Below, one piece after another: positions 5,396 through 11,642 of a DNA stretch of 11,642 nucleotides. The position numbers and the translations under genes were made by a program. Origin of the DNA: F1-60-MAGs149 sp044369995 (GTDB lineage Bacteria; Actinomycetota; Thermoleophilia; Gaiellales; F1-60-MAGs149); the NCBI GenBank assembly GCA_044369995.1, contig JBILWG010000049.1, positions 1 to 11,642 on the forward strand, written 5' to 3'. How positions within the stretch are numbered: the first letter of the stretch is position 1; the number at the start of each line of letters is the position of its first letter. The notes below the pieces were generated by a model. It did not search any database. It saw nothing but the letters and a program-made list of their open reading frames with translations, and was not told where the DNA came from.

Positions 5396-6669
5396 GCGCC
5401 GGCTCCGTTCTTGGTCGCCTGCTTGACGGCCGCCGTTGTCTGCGTTTTCGCATGACCATTGCCGTTCCCATTGCCATTGGCGGTGAGTCCAGCCCGCGTG
5501 GCATCCCACGCGTCGAAGTGCGGCGCCATGTAGTCGGTGAGCAGCTGATGGAAGTGGTGGAGGCACATCTCCTGCGTCGCGGCATACCGACCCTGCCGAT
5601 ACACGCTCGAGCGCATGCCCTTCTGCGCGTGCTCGCAGATCTCGTAGTCCTCGGTGTTGATGAGGTGGCCGAAGTTGACCAACGCCGCCTGCAGCAGCTT
5701 GTCCTGGAACGACTTCGCCGGCGGGAACCACCACATGAAGCGCGACTCCGAGCGCTCCGGGCCGAGCGGGCTGATCTGGAAGATCAGTAGACCGTCGGGC
5801 ATGAAGTTGATGGTCGTCAGCGGGAAGACCCAGTGGAAGTAGTAACCCACGCGCTCCTTCTCGTCGAGGCCCTCGATCGGCGGCTTGATGCGACGCAGGT
5901 CCTGGGTGCTGCCGAGGATGCCGGCGATGCGCGAGCCGGGGCCGCGCGGATGCGGCTCGGCGCCGTACTGCTCGTTCGTGTACTTGCCGAGCTTGTAGGT
6001 GTAGACAGACGGACTGAGGCTCTGCGTGAGGCCGGGGTGGATGAAGGGGATGTGGTACCCCTCCATGAAGTTGTCGACGTACATCTTCCAGTTGCAGTCG
6101 ATTTCCCACCGGCGACCACCGACGAACTCGAGCTCATCGACGCGATAGTTGGTGAGGCGCGGCGTGATGTCGCCGAGCCATTCCTCCAGCGACGGCGCGA
6201 CATCCGTGAGGGTGACCCAGACCGTCGGCCCCCACGTTGCGATGCGGAACTCCGGCAGGCGCGTTGTCTCGGGGTCGAACTCCTCGGTGCCTTCCATGCC
6301 GCGGGCGTTTCGCATACGCCCGTCGAGCTCGTACATCCAGCCGTGGTACGGGCACTGGAAGGCCTTGCGGGTGCCCTTGCCGATCGCGACCGGACCGGCG
6401 CGATGGAGGCACACATTGGACAGCGCGCGTAGCGTGCCCTGACCATCACGACACACCACGATCTCCTCGGCAGCCACGGTCGTCGTGAAGTACTGGCCGG
6501 GGTGCTCGACCTGGTCGGTGCGTCCCACGCACGTCCAGGTGTCGCGGAATAGCGTCTTCATCTCCAGATCGAAGAGCTCTTGCGACGTGTACCAGTCGTT
6601 GGGCAGCGTGCCGGAACGTTCGACGCCCCGATCCTCCCACGTGGAAACCGGTCCTCTCATCTCGATCAT
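5392..6669 (-). CDS. Rieske non-haem iron oxygenase, alpha-subunit type
   Basis: A 425-residue ring-hydroxylating-oxygenase-type protein. The Rieske [2Fe-2S] ligands are C87/H89 (CLHRAG) and C106/H109 (CPYHGW). The mononuclear iron site is H206 and H211 in DNFMEGYHIPFIH, with D341 or E343 (TEDYEICEHAQKG) as carboxylate ligand. The residue bridging the two centres is E203 rather than the Asp of naphthalene-dioxygenase types. Glu there is a feature of carnitine/betaine-type Rieske monooxygenases, so an N-demethylating or quaternary-amine-type reaction is possible. I use the ATG at 6669 (ribosome site AGGAG 7 bases upstream). The open frame reaches 6729. The C-terminal 30 residues are a low-complexity Gly-Asn-Ala tail (NGNGNGNGH). 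No ferredoxin or reductase gene is present, so electrons must come from elsewhere. Confidence 0.95.
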   Translation of the reverse strand: MIEMRGPVSTWEDRGVERSGTLPNDWYTSQELFDLEMKTLFRDTWTCVGRTDQVEHPGQYFTTTVAAEEIVVCRDGQGTLRALSNVCLHRAGPVAIGKGTRKAFQCPYHGWMYELDGRMRNARGMEGTEEFDPETTRLPEFRIATWGPTVWVTLTDVAPSLEEWLGDITPRLTNYRVDELEFVGGRRWEIDCNWKMYVDNFMEGYHIPFIHPGLTQSLSPSVYTYKLGKYTNEQYGAEPHPRGPGSRIAGILGSTQDLRRIKPPIEGLDEKERVGYYFHWVFPLTTINFMPDGLLIFQISPLGPERSESRFMWWFPPAKSFQDKLLQAALVNFGHLINTEDYEICEHAQKGMRSSVYRQGRYAATQEMCLHHFHQLLTDYMAPHFDAWDATRAGLTANGNGNGNGHAKTQTTAAVKQATKNGAGA

Positions 6670-6738
6670 CACGCTCTCCTGCCGTACGACTGTTGGGCTC
6701 AGCATTGTTCGCCCGACGTGCCAACGCAAGGCACAAAA

Positions 6739-6806
6739 CTACGCAATGCGAAGCAAATCACGGCAAACGTTCTGCGAATCCCACGTATTCGTGGCGCATT
6801 GCGTAG
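6739..6806. promoter_or_regulatory. Twin-element divergent promoter/operator (Lrp-type binding region)
   Basis: CTACGCAATGCG (6739-6750) and its perfect reverse complement CGCATTGCGTAG (6795-6806) lie in opposite orientation. Read towards each gene, both give CGCATTGCG followed by a -10-like hexamer: TAGTTT for the Rieske gene (minus strand, 6741-6736) and TAGAAT for the regulator (plus strand, 6804-6809). Each CGCAWTGCG core is itself a palindrome, and the core centres are 53 bp apart, about five helical turns. A further palindrome CCACG-TATT-CGTGG lies at 6781-6794. The layout suits a dimeric or octameric Lrp/AsnC protein that wraps DNA. Confidence 0.65.
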
Positions 6807-6816
6807 AATCCGTACG

Positions 6817-7281
6817 ATGGCGCTGGAGATCCCCCTCGATGAGACCGATCAGGCGATCCTGCGCGCACTCCAAGAGAATGGACGGCGGGCCTATCGCGAC
6901 ATTGCCCGCGAAGTCGGTGTCTCCGAGGGCACCGTTCGTAGCCGTGTCCGCAAGTTGGAGCACCTTGGCGCCCTGCGATTCTTGGCGTTCGTTGATCCGA
7001 TGCGGCTCGGCAACTCGGTGCTGGCACTCATGCTCGTGCGCGTCGAGGGGGCCTCGCAGTCCGCGATCGTCGAAACGCTCGCATCATGGAGCGAGACGAC
7101 CTACGTCTCCTCCCTGGCGGGACGTGCGGATATCTACGCGCAGATCATCTGCGCCGACTCCGAAGCGCTCGGTGACCTCATCACGCGCACACGGGCGCTC
7201 TCAGGCGTCATCGAGACCGAGACGATGCTCGAGCTTGGCGTGCACAAGTTCACGTACAGCCACGTGAACGCCGCACCGTAG
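6817..7281 (+). CDS. Lrp/AsnC-family transcriptional regulator
   Basis: A 154-residue protein. Residues 6-55 are an AsnC-type winged helix-turn-helix (LDETDQAILRALQENGRRAYRDIAREVGVSEGTVRSRVRKLEHLGA, with the recognition helix at about 37-48). Residues 67-143 form the ligand-sensing RAM domain (VLALMLVRVEG, then the AGRADIYAQI strand and a closing VIETETMLEL strand). The ATG at 6817 has no Shine-Dalgarno sequence and a -10-like TAGAAT ends 8 bases before it, so a leaderless mRNA is probable. It is transcribed divergently from the Rieske/SCP2-like unit and shares its promoter region, so autoregulation and control of the oxygenase are expected. Family members sense amino acids or pathway intermediates. 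The effector here is unknown. Confidence 0.92.
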   Translation: MALEIPLDETDQAILRALQENGRRAYRDIAREVGVSEGTVRSRVRKLEHLGALRFLAFVDPMRLGNSVLALMLVRVEGASQSAIVETLASWSETTYVSSLAGRADIYAQIICADSEALGDLITRTRALSGVIETETMLELGVHKFTYSHVNAAP

Positions 7282-7393
7282 GGTCGGGAGGACTCAGCTG
7301 ACGCCGACGAGCCCGCGGTGAGGCGATGATGCACCTGTATCTGATGTTCGTCGCGGCCTCCCCTCACGGCCTCGTCTGGGGTACAACGCGGGT

Positions 7394-8809
7394 GTGTCCT
7401 TCCACCTGCAGCATGATCCTCAGCTGAGCACCGGCGGCTACTGCCGCGGTTGCGGCGTCAGCGATGCCGCTCGGGCGACGAGGCGCTTCGCGATCTTTGC
7501 CGTCTTGATCGCGGTCCTCGCGGTGCTGATGGTGCTCGTCCCCGGCAAGGCTCAAGCCGCCGATAACGACTGGAGGTCGGTCACATACGGCAACGGCCTC
7601 TTCGTGGCGATCGCGTCGAGCGGAACCGGTAACCGTGTGATGACGAGCCCCGATGGCATCACGTGGACCGAGCGTCAATCTGCGGCCGATCGGTACTGGA
7701 CGTCGGTGACGTACGGGGGCGGGCTGTTCGTGGCGGTTGCCTCGTACCGCAGCTCGTCGCTGCTCCCGGCAGTGATGACGAGCCCCGATGGCATCACTTG
7801 GACATTGCAGGCTGCCGCTTCGGATCTGACCCAACGATGGCAAGCAGTGACTTACGGCGGTGGGCGCTTCGCAGCGGTTGCAGCGACCGCTGGGACGCTT
7901 GGCGCCAATCTCGTGATGGAGAGCACTGACGGCGTTACGTGGACCCCCCGTGTTGCGGCCGAGTTCAATATGTCGTCGATTGCCTACGGCAACGGTAGCT
8001 TCGTCGCGGTTTCCGCTGCGACCAGCACACAGAACGGGAATCCCAATGACAAGGCGATGACCAGCCCCGATGGCATTACGTGGACATCGCGAACTGCCGC
8101 TGCGCCGGCAATGTACGGCCTCGTGTTTGGTGGATCACAGTTCGTCGCCGTCGGCGCGTCCGGGAAGGTGATGACCAGCCCTGACGGCGCCACGTGGAAC
8201 GTACAAGCCTCACCCACGACGAACACCTGGTCAGCAATCGCGTACGGCAACGGGAAGTTCATCGCCGTCGCGCAAAGCGGTACCGGGAATCGGGTGATGA
8301 CGAGCCCTGATGGCGTCAACTGGACTGCTGGCACGTCGTCGGCCGACAACGCCTGGACATCCGTGGCATTTGGCAACGGCACCTTCGTGGCTGTCGCCGC
8401 GACCGGCACCGGTAATCGCGTGATGACGAGCCCGGATGGCAGCACCTGGACTGCTCGTAATCCTGGAGCAACTGCGCCGGCCGGGAACACGGCCAGCACG
8501 GGAGGCGGAGCGACCAGTGCTCCCGCGGGCACCCTGCCGGCCGTGCCGGGCACGGGTCGTTGCAAGCGCGTTCGGTGCACGACGAAAGGCACGATTCCGA
8601 CGGGGGCAACGGCGATCACGCAGGTCGCGACGAACGCCGGCAAGCGGGCGACGGGCAAGTGCAAAATCGTCAAGTCAAAGAAGAAGAAGGGCCTAAAGAC
8701 CTACGTCTGCAGCATCCGACTGACGAAGGGCACCTGGACGATCACGACGGAGGCGCGGACGGGAGCCACCGTGATTGCGCGAACCGTGAAGACGACCAAG
8801 GTCAAATAG
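7394..8809 (+). CDS. Secreted seven-repeat beta-propeller-like protein with basic Cys tail
   Basis: A 471-residue exported protein. Residues 1-31 are an unusual polar lead with CRGC at 17-20. Residues 32-50 are a hydrophobic signal core, and AQA-ADN at 53-58 looks like a signal-peptidase site. Residues 60-354 hold seven repeats of about 40-47 residues: W-x-x-V-x-Y-G-N-G-x-F-V-A-V-A ... V-M-T-S-P-D-G-x-T-W-T. The SPDGxTW turn resembles a shortened Asp-box, and seven copies suit a seven-bladed propeller. A Gly/Ala/Thr linker (355-388) leads to a basic tail (389-471) with C390, C395, C423, C439 and a run of lysines. The GTG start at 7394 lies 7 bases after a TACAAC -10-like hexamer, so it may be leaderless. 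No enzymatic motif is visible; a surface or ligand-binding role is inference. Confidence 0.88.
   Translation: MSFHLQHDPQLSTGGYCRGCGVSDAARATRRFAIFAVLIAVLAVLMVLVPGKAQAADNDWRSVTYGNGLFVAIASSGTGNRVMTSPDGITWTERQSAADRYWTSVTYGGGLFVAVASYRSSSLLPAVMTSPDGITWTLQAAASDLTQRWQAVTYGGGRFAAVAATAGTLGANLVMESTDGVTWTPRVAAEFNMSSIAYGNGSFVAVSAATSTQNGNPNDKAMTSPDGITWTSRTAAAPAMYGLVFGGSQFVAVGASGKVMTSPDGATWNVQASPTTNTWSAIAYGNGKFIAVAQSGTGNRVMTSPDGVNWTAGTSSADNAWTSVAFGNGTFVAVAATGTGNRVMTSPDGSTWTARNPGATAPAGNTASTGGGATSAPAGTLPAVPGTGRCKRVRCTTKGTIPTGATAITQVATNAGKRATGKCKIVKSKKKKGLKTYVCSIRLTKGTWTITTEARTGATVIARTVKTTKVK
7571..8455 (+). repeat. Seven tandem propeller-blade repeats within the secreted protein
   Basis: The segment encoding V-M-T-S-P-D-G recurs with starts at 7637, 7772, 7913, 8054, 8168, 8294 and 8420, so the steps are 135, 141, 141, 114, 126 and 126 bases. 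Copies 1, 2, 6 and 7 are near-identical at DNA level (GTGATGACGAGCCC core), copies 4 and 5 differ by a few bases, and copy 3 has diverged most (ESTDG). Confidence 0.85.
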
Positions 8810-8811
8810 TC

Positions 8812-8866
8812 CGACGGGTGTCACGGCGAATGGGCCGTGAATGCGCGCCGACGGATGAACCCGTCG
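8812..8866. terminator. Possible bidirectional terminator between convergent genes
   Basis: CGACGGGT (8812-8819) pairs perfectly with ACCCGTCG (8859-8866), and this outer stem encloses a 7-bp hairpin TCACGGC-GAATGG-GCCGTGA (8821-8840). An alternative hairpin CGACGG-ATGAAC-CCGTCG (8849-8866) uses the same right arm. It fills the 67-base gap between two genes that converge. No T-tract is present on either strand. Confidence 0.5.
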
Positions 8867-8876
8867 CGGTGCGGCC

Positions 8877-10469
8877 TCAGACGCCGACGAAGCCGCGCCA
8901 GCCGTCGCGTACGACGTCGTCGCAGATCTCGTTGTACGTGCCGACGCCGCCGATGTACGGCAGGAAGACGCGCGGCTTGCCCGGGATGTTCGCGCCCATG
9001 TACCACGAGGCGGCCTGCGGATAGAGCGTGGAGTACGCCGCGTCGTGGACCTCTTGGTCCCACGCGGCCTGCGCCTCGATCGTCGGCTCGAGCGCTGAGA
9101 TGCCACTCTCGACGCAGTGCCCAATGGCGGCGTCGCAGAGCTCGGCGTGTTGCTCGATGGCGGTCATCATGTTGCTCAGCACCGACGGGCTGCCGGGGCC
9201 GGTGAGCGTGAACAGGTTCGGGTAGCCGTTGACCATGAACCCCAGGTACGAGTGCGGGCCGTCACGCCAATCGTCGCGCAGTCGATGGCCGTCGCGACCC
9301 TCGATGTCGACAGCCAGGAGGGCGCCGGTCATGCCGTCGTAGCCCGTGGCGAAGATGATCGCGTCGAACTCCCATTCCTGATCCTTCACCCGTATGCCGT
9401 GCTCGGTGATGCGCTCGATCGGGTGGCCCTTGATGTCCACCAGCTCGACGTTGTCGCGGTTGTACGTCTCGTAGTAGCCGTGGTCCACGCACAGGCGCTT
9501 CGTACCGAGCGGGTGGTCCTTCGGACACAGCAGCTCGGCGACCGCGGGGTCGTGCACCTTCTCCTTGATCTTGCGGTGCACGAAGTCGGTCGCGATGCGG
9601 TTCGACTCGGGATCACTCGTCATGTCGGCGAAGGCACTGAGAAACGAGAACGAGCCCTGATGCCAGCGGCGCTCGAGCTCGTCCTGTTGCTCTTCCGGTG
9701 TGAGGTCGGCGGCGTTACCCGGCGCGAGCGGCCAGATGTCGCCCGTGGCACCCGTGCGGGCCAGCGCCCGCGTCTCGGGGTAGATCGCCTTGCGGGCGGC
9801 CTCCTGCTCGGGTGTGACCGGGCCGTTCCAGGCGGGGATGCTGAAGTTCGGCGTGCGCTGAAAGACCGTCAGGCGGTCGGCCTGCTCGGCCACGACGGGG
9901 ATCACCTGGATCGCGGTCGAACCGGTACCGACCACCGCGACGCGCTTGCCGGTGAAGTCCACGCCCTCGTGTGGCCAGGCGGTGGTGTGGTACCAGTCAC
10001 CGGCGTAGTCGTTGAGCCCCTCGAACTGCACGACGTTGGGCACGGAGAGGCAGCCGGTTGCCATCACGAGGAAGCGCGTGTCGAAGGCGCCGCCGCTCGT
10101 CTCGACTTGCCAGCGGTTGGTGCTCTCGTCCCATGCTGCCGCCGTCACCTCAGTCTCGAGCTCGATGTCGCGGCGCAGGTCGTGCCGGTCGGCGACGTGC
10201 TCGATGTAGCGCAGGATCTCGGCGTGGGTGGAGTAGCGCTCGCTCCACGACCACTCCTGCTCGAGCTCGCGATCCCACCCGTAGGAGTAGGTCATGCTCT
10301 CGACGTCGCAGCGCAGGCCGGGATAGCGGTTCCACCACCAGGTGCCGCCAACCGACGGGGCGCGTTCGACGATCTTCACGTCGAGTCCACGCTTGCGCAG
10401 CAGGTGCAGGAGATACAGCCCCGAGAAGCCGGCGCCGACGATCAGGGCATCAAGGCTGCGCCGCTCCAC
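8877..10469 (-). CDS. Flavin-containing Baeyer-Villiger-type monooxygenase
   Basis: A 530-residue class B flavoprotein using FAD and NADPH to insert oxygen next to a ketone carbonyl. The FAD Rossmann motif GAGFSGL is at 12-18. GGTWWWNRYPGLRCDVES (41-58) includes D55, the counterpart of the essential Asp of phenylacetone monooxygenase. The Baeyer-Villiger fingerprint YAGDWYHTTAWP is at 155-166 (Tyr in place of the first Phe). The NADPH Rossmann motif GTGSTA is at 181-186, followed by KRLCVDHGYYETYNRDNV, containing the conserved active-site Arg region, and ATGYDGMTG. The GTG start at 10469 is supported by GGAGG 7 bases upstream. It begins 1 base after the stop of the alpha/beta hydrolase gene, so the two form an operon. 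Substrate unknown; an N- or S-oxidising role is less likely given the intact fingerprint. Confidence 0.95.
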   Translation of the reverse strand: MERRSLDALIVGAGFSGLYLLHLLRKRGLDVKIVERAPSVGGTWWWNRYPGLRCDVESMTYSYGWDRELEQEWSWSERYSTHAEILRYIEHVADRHDLRRDIELETEVTAAAWDESTNRWQVETSGGAFDTRFLVMATGCLSVPNVVQFEGLNDYAGDWYHTTAWPHEGVDFTGKRVAVVGTGSTAIQVIPVVAEQADRLTVFQRTPNFSIPAWNGPVTPEQEAARKAIYPETRALARTGATGDIWPLAPGNAADLTPEEQQDELERRWHQGSFSFLSAFADMTSDPESNRIATDFVHRKIKEKVHDPAVAELLCPKDHPLGTKRLCVDHGYYETYNRDNVELVDIKGHPIERITEHGIRVKDQEWEFDAIIFATGYDGMTGALLAVDIEGRDGHRLRDDWRDGPHSYLGFMVNGYPNLFTLTGPGSPSVLSNMMTAIEQHAELCDAAIGHCVESGISALEPTIEAQAAWDQEVHDAAYSTLYPQAASWYMGANIPGKPRVFLPYIGGVGTYNEICDDVVRDGWRGFVGV

Positions 10470-10470
10470 G

Positions 10471-11529
10471 TCAGACCTCCAGTGCCAAGAGCTCGCGCAG
10501 ATTCAGTTCGACCTGCGGCAGGTAGCCCGGGTCGGTCGCGATCAGGCCCATGTGTCCGTCGATCGAGTTGATCACCCGCATCTCGCCGTCGGGGACGAGC
10601 GCGATCTCGTCGGCGATGTCGCGCGGGGGGAAGAACATGTCCTCGCTGATCGGCATGGCGTAGACCTTGGCCTTGATGCGTCCGAGCGCGGCACCGAGCG
10701 AGCCGCCGGCGTTGCGCCCGACATCGGCGTGCTGCCATTTCCAGCCCATCGTCAGCAGCGAGTTCGGGTCGAGCACCTCGTGGTAGCCATGCGTGAAGTC
10801 ACGGGTGAAGTCGTCGAACGTGGGGAAGTCGCCCACGCGCCGCCAGCACTCCTGCTTGTACCACTCGGTCGACCAACCCATCACGCCGGCGAGTCGCCCG
10901 TGCAGGCGCAGGCCGGCGGCGACCTCGTCGAGCGAGCCGTAGTTGCCGGCGTTCCAACCGGGATCTGCGGTGATGGCGTCCATCAGGCTCTGCGTGTAGA
11001 GGAAGTCGTGGTGCGTGTTGCGGGCTGTGCCCGCGATCGGGGCTGCGCGCTTCACCTTGTCGGGAAATCGCACCGCCCATTCCCAGGTCTGCTGGGCGCC
11101 CATCGAGCCGCCCACCACGAGCGCCAGCTCTTCGATGCCGAACACCTCGCGGAGCATTTGCTCCTGCGCACGGACGTCGTCACCGATGCGCACCTTGGGG
11201 AAGTTCGGTCCGGCGTGTGCACCGTCGACGTTGTGCGGCGAGGAGGAGAGGCCGTTGCCGATCTGGTTGACGCACACGATGAAGTACTCGTCGGGGTTCA
11301 GCACGCGGTCGGGGCCGATGTAGACCTGCTCCATGATCTGGTGCGTTCCGGAGTACCACGTGGGGACGAGGATGCAGTTGTCTCGCGCGGCGTTGAGCTC
11401 GCCCTGCGTGCTGACGGCCAACTGGAGGTTCGGCAGAACATCGCCCTCTTCGAGCTCGAAGTCGCCGAGGCCATGGAGCGTGAACGGCCCGTGGAACTCC
11501 TCGGTGTAGAACGGCAGGTCGACGGGCAT
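10471..11529 (-). CDS. MetX-like alpha/beta hydrolase
   Basis: A 352-residue alpha/beta-hydrolase of the homoserine-O-acyltransferase superfamily. The nucleophile is S142 in GGSMGAQQ, the acid D297 in ISEDMFFPP and the base H326 in DGHMGLI, with an insert lid at about 175-270. The oxyanion region reads VPTWYSGTHQ (55-64) instead of the usual L-T-G-D-x-H of true MetX, and there are no methionine genes around. A hydrolase or acyltransferase acting in the neighbouring pathway is therefore more likely than methionine synthesis. Coupling to the Baeyer-Villiger enzyme (1-bp gap) suggests it cleaves or transfers the ester product, which is inference. The ATG at 11529 has GGAGA about 9 bases upstream and follows the previous gene by 5 bases. 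Confidence 0.9.
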   Translation of the reverse strand: MPVDLPFYTEEFHGPFTLHGLGDFELEEGDVLPNLQLAVSTQGELNAARDNCILVPTWYSGTHQIMEQVYIGPDRVLNPDEYFIVCVNQIGNGLSSSPHNVDGAHAGPNFPKVRIGDDVRAQEQMLREVFGIEELALVVGGSMGAQQTWEWAVRFPDKVKRAAPIAGTARNTHHDFLYTQSLMDAITADPGWNAGNYGSLDEVAAGLRLHGRLAGVMGWSTEWYKQECWRRVGDFPTFDDFTRDFTHGYHEVLDPNSLLTMGWKWQHADVGRNAGGSLGAALGRIKAKVYAMPISEDMFFPPRDIADEIALVPDGEMRVINSIDGHMGLIATDPGYLPQVELNLRELLALEV

Positions 11530-11534
11530 CGTGA

Positions 11535-11642
11535 TCAGTCTCCGTGGACGAGATCGGCGGCCTCGGCTTCGAGCTCGCCTTCGTAGATGTAGCGCTCGCG
11601 CGGATCGAACAGCTCGATCCCGGCGAGGTAGCCCTCGTAGAT
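11535..11642 (-). CDS. Unidentified protein, C-terminal 35 residues only
   Basis: The frame that enters from the right edge ends in TGA at 11535-11537, 5 bases before the hydrolase start. The 35 residues visible are acidic and aromatic (YEGYLAGIELFDPRERYIY, then an Ala/Glu-rich end VHGD). I do not recognise the family from this end. The tight spacing makes it the upstream member of the same operon as the hydrolase and the flavin monooxygenase. Confidence 0.7.
   Translation of the reverse strand: MYEGYLAGIELFDPRERYIYEGELEAEAADLVHGD

Noticed and set aside
7316..7367. GTGAGG/CCTCAC complementarity after the Lrp-type gene as a terminator.
   Set aside because: Only 6 bp with a loop of about 38 bases and no T-tract; not convincing.
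7571..8455. Tandem repeats considered as a CRISPR array.
   Set aside because: Spacing is variable (114-141 bases), the repeats are in frame and code for protein, and no palindromic repeat or cas gene is present.
7364..8673. Minus-strand frames opposite the propeller gene, one with repeated PSGLVI segments.
   Set aside because: The repetition merely mirrors the SPDGxTW repeats of the real gene; there is no start context or fold.
9117..11586. Long plus-strand frames opposite the monooxygenase and hydrolase genes.
   Set aside because: They are shadows: Val/Arg/His-rich with no domain, while the minus-strand frames carry complete catalytic motifs.

Overview
The window is GC-rich bacterial chromosome with dense, short-spaced genes, strong wobble-position GC bias (hence many long antisense shadow frames), GTG starts, 4-base stop/start overlaps and probable leaderless promoters. 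This fits an actinobacterium. Something in the Thermoleophilia/Solirubrobacterales range is my guess from the gene styles, not demonstrated. There is no rRNA, tRNA, CRISPR array or insertion sequence. No gap without a gene exceeds about 255 bases.

Layout. (a) 1-2201, minus strand: a run transcribed leftward. It starts with a small CxxC protein whose stop overlaps the start of a CobW-type zinc metallochaperone GTPase (ATGA), followed by an NTF2/SnoaL-like small protein and the 5' part of an EamA/DMT drug-metabolite transporter that leaves the window. (b) 2303-3184, plus strand, divergent from (a): a NodB-fold deacetylase that closely resembles Helicobacter pylori HP0310 and cyclic-imide hydrolases, ending in a good intrinsic terminator. 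(c) 3438-4039, plus: an AbrB antitoxin / RelE-superfamily toxin pair with a 4-base overlap, preceded by repeat-rich operator-like DNA. (d) 4144-4851, plus: a TenA/thiaminase-II-like protein. (e) 4859-6669, minus: an SCP2-like small protein translationally coupled behind a Rieske non-haem iron oxygenase, and 6817-7281, plus, a divergent Lrp/AsnC regulator. The promoter region between them holds two copies of one 12-bp element, each placed identically relative to its own gene. (f) 7394-8809, plus: a secreted protein with seven tandem propeller-like repeats and a basic four-Cys tail. (g) 8877-11642, minus: a Baeyer-Villiger-type flavin monooxygenase, a MetX-like alpha/beta hydrolase directly upstream of it (1-bp gap), and the C-terminal end of a further unidentified gene upstream again (5-bp gap).

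How they may work together. The region looks like an accessory catabolic/salvage neighbourhood. The CobW GTPase and its CxxC partner probably supply or protect metal for a metal-dependent hydrolase, and the divergent NodB-fold enzyme is the obvious client. The Rieske oxygenase and SCP2-like protein form a unit that the adjacent Lrp-type regulator probably controls. The BVMO plus alpha/beta hydrolase is the classic ketone-to-ester-to-acid-plus-alcohol arrangement, although this hydrolase is MetX-like rather than a typical esterase. Substrates cannot be read from sequence alone.
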